Assembly: GCA_964443525.1 (NCBI GenBank)
Contig: CAYUCY010000017.1
Location: forward strand, 1 to 24,798
Direction: 5' to 3'
DNA: 24,798 nucleotides
From: CAYUCY01 sp964443525
GTDB taxonomy: Bacteria; Pseudomonadota; Alphaproteobacteria; Caedimonadales; Caedimonadaceae
The notes below the pieces were generated by a model. The model made no database searches, was not told where the DNA came from, and saw only the letters and a list, made by a program, of their open reading frames with translations. Position numbers and translations under genes: made by a program. Below, piece by piece: positions 16,621 through 23,053 of this stretch (within the stretch, counting starts at the first letter, position 1; every line of letters starts with the position of its first letter).

Positions 16621-16647
16621 ACCTCTTCTGTGGAAAGATGAGGTTTT
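16621..16647 (+). terminator. Hairpin followed by T-run just before the rsh start
   Basis: ACCTCTTCT (16621-16629) pairs with AGATGAGGT (16636-16644) with one mismatch and a six-base loop, followed by TTTT (16644-16647). The ATG of the next gene is 9 bases later. It could end rpoZ transcripts, attenuate rsh, or mask the AGG at 16641-16643 from the ribosome. Confidence 0.4.
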
Positions 16648-16656
16648 ATAAAAATA

Positions 16657-18801
16657 ATGATTCGTCAATACGAACTCGTTGAAAAAGTAAAGTCCTACGA
16701 TCCTGATGCAAATGAGGACTTACTGAATCGTGCCTACGTTTTTTCTATGAAGGCACACGGCACTCAAAAAAGAGCTTCCGGAGATCCCTATTTCTCACAT
16801 CCTCTTGAAGTCGCGGGTATTTTAAGCGATATGAAGCTCGACGATGCCACGATTGCAACGGCGCTTCTCCATGATACTGTTGAGGACACCACGGCGACTT
16901 TGGACGAGATCAGAAAACTTTTCGGCTCGGAAGTTGCAAACCTTGTAAATGGAGTCACCAAGCTTTCTCAGATTGAACTTCAATCAGCTGAATCAAAGCA
17001 GGCAGAAAACTTTCGCAAGCTTGTGCTTGCGATGTCGAATGACATTCGGGTGCTTCTCGTCAAGCTTGCAGACCGCCTCCACAATATGAGGACCTTACAT
17101 CACGTTCACAGTGAAGAGAAAAGACGCCGTATCGCTCGTGAAACCTTGGAAATTTATGCGCCTCTTGCAGAAAGGATCGGAATCCAACATTTCAAGGAAG
17201 AATTAGAAGATCTCTCATTTAAGGAATTGAATTCGGATGCACGTGAATCGATTTTGACGCGCCTTCACTTCCTCGAACAAGAGGGCGGTAAAAAGATCGT
17301 CCAGGATATTATTGACGAACTTGAGAGGATTTTTATCGAAGGAGGAATCAAGACACGAATTTCGGGGCGCGTGAAGTCTCCTTATTCAATCTGGCGAAAA
17401 ATGCATCGCAAGAATGTCGCATTCGAGCAATTGTCTGATATCATGGCATTCCGGATTGTCGTTGATACGGTCGCCGAGTGTTATCAAACGCTGGGCATCA
17501 TTCACAGTCAATATATGGTCGTTCCCGGCCGCTTTAAGGACTATATCTCGACCCCTAAACCGAATAAGTACCAATCACTTCACACAAGTGTCATCGGACC
17601 TTACAACCAGCGAATTGAGATTCAGATCCGAACCCAGGAAATGCACGAAATCGCTGAGCTCGGGGTTGCCGCTCACTGGCAATACAAGCAAGGCACCAGC
17701 AAAGACGATCAAAGCTATCAGTGGTTGAGAAGTCTTCTTGAAATTCTTGAAAATGCGTCGAATCCTGACGAGTTTCTTGAGCATACGAAACTCGAAATGT
17801 TTCAGGATCAAGTTTTCTGTTTTACGCCTGCGGGAGATTTAATTTCTCTACCCAGAGGCGCCACCCCCATCGACTTTGCGTATGCCATCCACTCGGAGGT
17901 AGGCAATCGGTGTGTTGCTGCAAAAATTAATGGCCGGATGGTGCCTTTGAGAACCATCTTACATAACGGGGATCAAATTGAAATTTTAACTTCCAAAACC
18001 CAAATTCCGTCTCCCACGTGGGAACGCTTCGTTGTCACGGGCAAGGCACGCGCTAACATTAGGAGGTTTATCAGATCTGAGCAGCGCTCCCAATTTATCG
18101 ATCTTGGCAAATCTATTTTGCAAAAGACTTTCCAACAAGAAGGATTTGATTTTTCCGAAAAAGCAATCGGCCCCGTCCTGAAAAAATTTAAGATAGAGAC
18201 GGCGGACGATCTTTACGCTCTGGTCGGAGAAGGACTTCATACGGCTTATGAAGTTTTACGACTTATGCACCCCGAGTCGACGGCAAAACCTGTACCAAGT
18301 AAAAGCACCGAAATCCCTAAAGTGGCCCCTAAAAAAGGGAAGACGGCTGCGGCTGTTTCTATTCGAGGACTCATTCCCGGGATGGCCGTTCATTATGCTA
18401 AATGTTGTCATCCTCTTCCCGGAGATAAGATCGTCGGGATTGTCATGACGGGAACGGGAGTTACGATCCATACATATGACTGCGAAAACTTACAACAGTA
18501 CGCGGACGAACACGACAGGTGGATCGATGTTGCTTGGGACGATAAGGGAGCAACCACGGAAGCCCATATGGGGCGTCTGATTTTGAACGTCATAAACAAG
18601 CCGGGGGCGCTTGCCTCCATTACAACGATCATCAGTAAATTAAACGCGAATATCTCAAATCTCAAAATTACGCAAAGAAGCGAAGCTTTTTTTGAAATCA
18701 TGATCGATCTTGAGGTCAAGGGAGCGGATCAACTGGAAAATATCATGGCCTCTCTTCGGGCCGCTTCCATCGTAAATTCAGTTGAACGCGCCAGGAATTG
18801 A
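16657..18801 (+). CDS. rsh: Bifunctional (p)ppGpp synthetase/hydrolase (RelA/SpoT homologue, Rsh)
   Basis: Makes and degrades the alarmone (p)ppGpp. 714 residues. The hydrolase HD domain is intact: His48 (SHPLEVA), His72-Asp73 with Glu76-Asp77 (LHDTVEDT) and Asp139 (KLADRLHNMRTL). The synthetase domain has GRVKSPYSIWRKM, DIMAFRIVVD, GRFKDYIS and YQSLHTSVIGP. RFKD is the RxKD form found in bifunctional enzymes, not the ExDD of RelA-only proteins. A TGS domain follows (FTPAGDLISLPRGATPIDFA), then a C-terminal cysteine motif (HYAKCCHPLPGD) and a final ACT domain (NKPGALASITTIISKLNANI). All regulatory domains are present. TGA stop at 18801. Confidence 0.96.
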   Translation: MIRQYELVEKVKSYDPDANEDLLNRAYVFSMKAHGTQKRASGDPYFSHPLEVAGILSDMKLDDATIATALLHDTVEDTTATLDEIRKLFGSEVANLVNGVTKLSQIELQSAESKQAENFRKLVLAMSNDIRVLLVKLADRLHNMRTLHHVHSEEKRRRIARETLEIYAPLAERIGIQHFKEELEDLSFKELNSDARESILTRLHFLEQEGGKKIVQDIIDELERIFIEGGIKTRISGRVKSPYSIWRKMHRKNVAFEQLSDIMAFRIVVDTVAECYQTLGIIHSQYMVVPGRFKDYISTPKPNKYQSLHTSVIGPYNQRIEIQIRTQEMHEIAELGVAAHWQYKQGTSKDDQSYQWLRSLLEILENASNPDEFLEHTKLEMFQDQVFCFTPAGDLISLPRGATPIDFAYAIHSEVGNRCVAAKINGRMVPLRTILHNGDQIEILTSKTQIPSPTWERFVVTGKARANIRRFIRSEQRSQFIDLGKSILQKTFQQEGFDFSEKAIGPVLKKFKIETADDLYALVGEGLHTAYEVLRLMHPESTAKPVPSKSTEIPKVAPKKGKTAAAVSIRGLIPGMAVHYAKCCHPLPGDKIVGIVMTGTGVTIHTYDCENLQQYADEHDRWIDVAWDDKGATTEAHMGRLILNVINKPGALASITTIISKLNANISNLKITQRSEAFFEIMIDLEVKGADQLENIMASLRAASIVNSVERARN

Positions 18802-18877
18802 GATATTTCTTGTTCACTCTTACGAATCCTTCTCTTCGTGTTGCACTTACGAAGATGGAAGCACAGAAACTTTGCTC

Positions 18878-19285
18878 TCAAAGACCGCCCATTTTCTTGA
18901 GGATTTGCCAGGCATTGGGATCGATTGGCATGACGGAGAGTCTTGATTGACGAACCAGAGACAAGTGACTCAGGCGAGGATCTTCCTTAATCTGTTTGAG
19001 CGATACAGGAGTGGGGAGTTCTTGAATGGTTTCAACGTCAACCATTCCGAAACGGCCGCTCGGGTCTGTGGAGTCAGGGTAATATTCCTTACAAATGCGA
19101 ACAATCCCGACAATTCGGCGTTCTTCTCCCGAGTGATAAAAAAAAGCGAAGTCACCAACTTTCATAGCCTTCATATTATTTGACGCTTGATAGTTCCGAA
19201 CGCCGTCCCAGTGCTCAATCTTCTTTTTAATCTGATCTTGCCAAGACCAGGTGTGAGGTTCGGTTTTTATAAGCCAAGTATTCAT
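18878..19285 (-). CDS. EVE-domain protein
   Basis: A 135-residue stand-alone EVE domain, a PUA-like fold related to YTH domains and thought to bind modified nucleotides in DNA or RNA. The start MNTWLIKTEPHTWSWQDQ, then WDGVRNYQASNNMKAMKVGD and FFYHSGEERRIVGIVRI, is the standard EVE sequence, with aromatic residues (Trp, Tyr, Phe) of the binding cage conserved. It lies 3 bases downstream of the gpsA stop and is probably co-transcribed with tsaD-gpsA, an association common in alphaproteobacteria. Its cellular target is not known from sequence. Confidence 0.93.
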   Translation of the reverse strand: MNTWLIKTEPHTWSWQDQIKKKIEHWDGVRNYQASNNMKAMKVGDFAFFYHSGEERRIVGIVRICKEYYPDSTDPSGRFGMVDVETIQELPTPVSLKQIKEDPRLSHLSLVRQSRLSVMPIDPNAWQILKKMGGL

Positions 19286-19288
19286 GGG

Positions 19289-20284
19289 CTAACTCGCCAG
19301 TTGTTCAACTTTAAGAGGACGGGATAAAAGGGATTCGATTTCGTCTTCAATAGGGCTTTGGTCATGAAGGACATTGTTGACAGCCGCACAAATGGGCAAC
19401 TCAACACTTAAAGCTTCTGCCCGTTTCATGACAGCTTTTGCCGTGAAGTAGCCTTCCGTTAAAGTGCCTCCTTGAAGAGAATCTTGTGTGACAATGTTCT
19501 GAGCACCTATCCGAAGGCCGAGGGACATATTTCTGGATTGGGAGGAAGTGCAGCTGAGAATAATATCACCGACCCCCGACAACCCTAAAAATGTTTCGGC
19601 ACCAGCACCCAAGGCAAGGCCCAGTCGCGTGATTTCGGAAAGGCCTCGCGTAATCAGGGAGGCTCGAGCACTTTCTCCTAATTTGCGCGCCGTGCAAATG
19701 CCGGCAGCAATTGCGAGCACATTTTTGAGAGCGCCTGCTACTTCAACACCAACGATATCATCGGAGGGGTAAAGACGGAAGGCGGGACTACTCAGTGAAC
19801 TTGCAAGCCATCGGGCCGTTGAAATTTCTTCAGATGCCAGAGTAGCAGCCGTCGGGAGGCCGAGACCCACTTCTCTTGCGAAGGTAGGGCCTGAGAGGAT
19901 CGAAATTGATTGGTCGGGAAGCGTTTCTTTTGCCACCTCATGCATCAAGAGTCCCGTTTCCATCTCAATCCCTTTTGAGGAGATAATAAAATAGGATTCT
20001 TTGAGATCGTAGGACTTGATCTCCTGCGCCATCTTGCGCAATGTCTGAGCAGGGGTTGCCAGAATGATGATGTTTGCTCGCAAAGCCTCTTCGAGAGAGT
20101 CCGTGATATGCAAATCTTTCGGAAGTTCGATTCCCGGAAGTCTGGAGTTTTCATGGGCCCCTCGGCACTGATTGACCGCGTCTTCCGACCTCATCCAGAG
20201 GCGAGTCGGGTTGGAGGCTCGGTGAGCGCACAAAGCCAAAGCCGTTCCCCAGGCACCTCCCCCGATAACGGCAACTGAAGTCAT
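19289..20284 (-). CDS. gpsA: Glycerol-3-phosphate dehydrogenase [NAD(P)+]
   Basis: Reduces dihydroxyacetone phosphate to sn-glycerol-3-phosphate for phospholipid synthesis. 331 residues from ATG 20284 (MTSVAVIGGGAWGTALALCA), chosen because AAGGAAAGG precedes it and the Rossmann strand begins there; a longer frame to 20317 adds 11 residues overlapping tsaD. Seen: the dinucleotide motif GGGAWG, LSGPTFAREV, the catalytic-lysine segment VEVAGALKNVLAIAAG and GLSGVGDIILSCTS with RN (SQSRNMSLG). Starts 2 bases after the tsaD stop. Confidence 0.96.
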   Translation of the reverse strand: MTSVAVIGGGAWGTALALCAHRASNPTRLWMRSEDAVNQCRGAHENSRLPGIELPKDLHITDSLEEALRANIIILATPAQTLRKMAQEIKSYDLKESYFIISSKGIEMETGLLMHEVAKETLPDQSISILSGPTFAREVGLGLPTAATLASEEISTARWLASSLSSPAFRLYPSDDIVGVEVAGALKNVLAIAAGICTARKLGESARASLITRGLSEITRLGLALGAGAETFLGLSGVGDIILSCTSSQSRNMSLGLRIGAQNIVTQDSLQGGTLTEGYFTAKAVMKRAEALSVELPICAAVNNVLHDQSPIEDEIESLLSRPLKVEQLAS

Positions 20285-20286
20285 TT

Positions 20287-21336
20287 TTAGCCTTTCCTTA
20301 TCTCGTTTAATGGCCATCTGGGGCGGGGCGCAAAACTGAGGGGATCTGTTTGTCCTTTGCTCAGTTGTTCAAGCCCAGCCCAAGCCACCATCGCCGCATT
20401 ATCCGTGCAAAGGTGCGACGGTGGAGCGACAAAGTCTAGGTTAGCTTCTTTCGCAACTTTTTCAAGAGTCTCTCGTAAGACCATGTTCGAGGCAACACCG
20501 CCTGCAACGACAAAAGCTGTCAGAGGAACCTTTTTTTGAGAACATGCTTGTAAGGCATTTGAAACGCGGTCTGCGAGGATATAAGAGACTGTTTCTTGAA
20601 AGCTTGCCGACACGTCTGCAATGAATTTGGGATCTCTTTTTTGGTCCGCATGGCTTTCAATCAAATGTCTTACAGCTGTTTTCAAGCCTGAGAAAGAGAA
20701 GCGACATCGATAGTTGGGGTCCGCCGAATGGTGGAGGAGGGGTTTCGGTAATTTGAAGGCTTTGGGATTTCCGTGTTTTGCTTGTTTTTCGATCTGAGGG
20801 CCTCCGGGGTAGGGGAGAGCTAAGAGTTTTGCGCTTTTGTCAAAACATTCTCCCAAGGCATCATCAATGGTGGATCCGAGAACATCAAATTTATCTGAAT
20901 CATGAACGATGATAAGTTGTGTGTGACCTCCCGAGACAAGGAGCAAAAGATAAGGAAAATCGAGCTCCCTCGTCAAGCGGGCCGTCAAAGCATGGGCTGC
21001 TAAGTGATTAATTGCTAAAAAGGGTTTTTTCTTAGCGCAAGCAATAGCCTTACCGTAGGTCAACCCTACCATAACACCGCCGATCAACCCGGGGCCTGCC
21101 GTGCAGGCGATCCCGTCGATCTCATCAAGGGTCAGACTTGCGTCGAGGAGAGCTGCTTTCATCAAGGCATCAAGATGATCCAAATGCCTGCGGGCCGCAA
21201 TTTCGGGGACGACGCCTCCGTAGATCTCATGATCCTTGAACTGCGAGAGAACGTGGTTTGCTGAAATTTCCCGCCTCTCATTTACGATTGCAACGGCCGT
21301 CTCATCACAACTTGTTTCAATCCCTAAAATGATCAT
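20287..21336 (-). CDS. tsaD: tRNA N6-adenosine threonylcarbamoyltransferase TsaD
   Basis: Transfers the threonylcarbamoyl group onto A37 of ANN-decoding tRNAs (t6A), with TsaB and TsaE. 349 residues. ASKHA-fold motifs: MIILGIETSCDETAVAIV at the start, GGVVPEIAARRHLDHL, TAGPGLIGGVMVGL, the metal ligands His111 and His115 in NHLAAH, LLLLVSGGHTQLI, and FVVAGGVASNMVLRE with SHLCTDNAAMVAW near the end. Divergent from hemC, with gpsA and the EVE gene downstream on the same strand. Confidence 0.97.
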   Translation of the reverse strand: MIILGIETSCDETAVAIVNERREISANHVLSQFKDHEIYGGVVPEIAARRHLDHLDALMKAALLDASLTLDEIDGIACTAGPGLIGGVMVGLTYGKAIACAKKKPFLAINHLAAHALTARLTRELDFPYLLLLVSGGHTQLIIVHDSDKFDVLGSTIDDALGECFDKSAKLLALPYPGGPQIEKQAKHGNPKAFKLPKPLLHHSADPNYRCRFSFSGLKTAVRHLIESHADQKRDPKFIADVSASFQETVSYILADRVSNALQACSQKKVPLTAFVVAGGVASNMVLRETLEKVAKEANLDFVAPPSHLCTDNAAMVAWAGLEQLSKGQTDPLSFAPRPRWPLNEIRKG

Positions 21337-21418
21337 AAAACCGAGTTAACTCTTTTCTATTGCTGTTAAAAGTCATATGTTTTAAAGCGTAAATCAAGTA
21401 AAGAATGCAAGGAAAAAC

Positions 21419-22351
21419 TTGAAGAGACAAAGAAAACTAAGGATCGGAACAAGGGGAAGTCGACTGGCTCTTTTGCAGGCCCAACAGCTAAAAGACGCCC
21501 TTTCCACACTTGGCATTGAATCAGACTTTGTCACCGTAACGACCTCGGGCGATCGGATTCAAGATCGCCGGCTTGCCGATTGTGGTGGAAAAAGCCTTTT
21601 TACAAAGGAGATTGACCAGGCTCTTCTCAATGGAGACATTGATCTCGCCGTGCATTCCGTGAAAGATTTAGAAGGTTTTTTGCCGAAGGGAGTACAATTA
21701 GCAGCCATCTTAAGCAGGGAAGATCCTCGCGATGCTTTTGTATGTCCTCGATATAACAGTTTTGAGGACCTCCCCTTGGGGAGTATTTTTGGCACGTCCT
21801 CCCCGCGCCGAGAGGCTCAGGTCCTTGCTATAAGACCCGATTTTAAGGTCACTCTCTTGCGAGGTAACGTTGAAACGCGTCTTGAAAAAATAGATCGGGG
21901 AGAGTGTGATTTTACATTGCTGGCCGTTGCAGGATTGAAACGCCTTGGCCTTTATTCGAAAGACCGCTTTCCGCCGTTAGACATGGATTCTTTTTTACCT
22001 TGTGTGGGACAAGGAGCGATCGGGATGACGTGCAGGTCTGAGGATCAGAAAATTCAAGCAATTCTCGATCATATAAACCACTCACAAAGTTTTCAGGAAA
22101 TACTAATCGAAAGGAAATTTTTGGAGGGGCTTAAAGGTGGTTGTAAAACGCCCGTGGCGGGGCTTTGTAAGAAAACAGGGAATGACTTTGTTTTCAAAGT
22201 TTTTGTCTCAAGGGAAGATGGTTCCGATTTTATCCGCAAAGAAGTGCGAGGCTCCTTCGATTTTCTCTTGAAAAAAGCCTTTGATCTTGGTCAAGAGATG
22301 GCCCTGTGGCTGGAGGTACAATCGAATGATCTTGCTCACCAGACCTCTTGA
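21419..22351 (+). CDS. hemC: Hydroxymethylbilane synthase (porphobilinogen deaminase)
   Basis: Polymerises four porphobilinogens into hydroxymethylbilane, for haem synthesis. 310 residues. Starts at TTG 21419 with AAGGA about 6 bases upstream; no in-frame ATG fits. Motifs: RIGTRGSRLALLQAQQL (8-24), FTKEIDQALL, AVHSVKDLEG with catalytic Asp83, GTSSPRREAQ, LRGNVETRLEK and GQGAIG. The dipyrromethane cofactor is bound by Cys242 in EGLKGGCKTPVAG. The hemD ATG lies inside its 3' end (26-base overlap). Confidence 0.96.
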   Translation: MKRQRKLRIGTRGSRLALLQAQQLKDALSTLGIESDFVTVTTSGDRIQDRRLADCGGKSLFTKEIDQALLNGDIDLAVHSVKDLEGFLPKGVQLAAILSREDPRDAFVCPRYNSFEDLPLGSIFGTSSPRREAQVLAIRPDFKVTLLRGNVETRLEKIDRGECDFTLLAVAGLKRLGLYSKDRFPPLDMDSFLPCVGQGAIGMTCRSEDQKIQAILDHINHSQSFQEILIERKFLEGLKGGCKTPVAGLCKKTGNDFVFKVFVSREDGSDFIRKEVRGSFDFLLKKAFDLGQEMALWLEVQSNDLAHQTS

Positions 22352-22931
22352 GGATTCGATTCGGCTTGCAAAGGAATTAGAAGAAAGAGGAATTCCCGCC
22401 TTTATCGAGCCGATGCTAAAGATTGAACTCTTAGAGCTTCCCGACATTCGGGCTGCAGAGTATGCAGCCGTTGCACTGACGAGTCGCCATGCAGTCCCGG
22501 CTCTTTCAAAACTTTTCGAAAGAAAAGCCGCTCCTCCGATTTATTGCGTCGGGGGGAATACAGCCGCTCGAGTCCGTGAGGCAGGATTTCTGGATGTTAT
22601 TGAGGGGGGAGGCTCCGCTATTTTGATGAAAGGGGTCATCAAAAAAACTTTGGATACGTCCTCGACCAAAATTCTTTACTTGAGAGGAGAGATTGTTAAA
22701 GGAAAGTGGAGCCATGAACTGCGGAAGGATGGCTATCTCATCAATGAGGTGATTGTATATAAAGCGCATGCGGCAACGAAACTCTCTCCCAAACTGATCA
22801 AATTGCTTAAACAAAATCAAATTACAGAGATTCCTTTCTACTCCGATCGGACAAGAGAAATCTTTTTATCCCTTGTGCAAGAAGCTGAGATTGAATCTAA
22901 TTTCCTGAAGAAAATTTTAACCCATTTTTAA
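22326..22931 (+). CDS. hemD: Uroporphyrinogen-III synthase
   Basis: Closes hydroxymethylbilane with D-ring inversion. 201 residues from ATG 22326 (MILLTRPLEDSIRLAKELEE), the usual family start; a longer frame from 22281 lies deeper inside hemC. HemD is poorly conserved, but LTRP at the start, AVALTSRHAVPAL, YCVGGNTAARVREAGF, ILYLRGEIVKG and EVIVYKA are recognisable in the right order, and the position after hemC is typical. At about 200 residues it is shorter than E. coli HemD (246), as in other compact alphaproteobacterial versions. Confidence 0.88.
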   Translation: MILLTRPLEDSIRLAKELEERGIPAFIEPMLKIELLELPDIRAAEYAAVALTSRHAVPALSKLFERKAAPPIYCVGGNTAARVREAGFLDVIEGGGSAILMKGVIKKTLDTSSTKILYLRGEIVKGKWSHELRKDGYLINEVIVYKAHAATKLSPKLIKLLKQNQITEIPFYSDRTREIFLSLVQEAEIESNFLKKILTHF

Positions 22932-23040
22932 GAAAAAATTAATGTAACGTTAAAGATATTTTAAATATGGTTAAATAAATATATAGATTTAACATCCAGA
23001 AATTTAAATATAAAAAATATCTAGAGGCGAGCGTTTTTAC

Positions 23041-23046
23041 GAGGAG
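23041..23046 (+). promoter_or_regulatory. Ribosome binding site fixing the RasGEF gene start
   Basis: GAGGAG lies 7 bases before ATG 23054. It is among the best ribosome sites in the window and supports the start that begins with a signal peptide. The 122-base gap from hemD is extremely A+T-rich; TATAAA near 23008 may be a -10, but no clear -35 was seen. Confidence 0.7.
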
Positions 23047-23053
23047 ATATTAT

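Noticed and set aside
18820..18860. Direct repeat CTTACGAA and a small TTCGT/ACGAA hairpin between rsh and the EVE gene
   Set aside because: Stem of five pairs and no T-run; too weak to call a terminator between the convergent genes.
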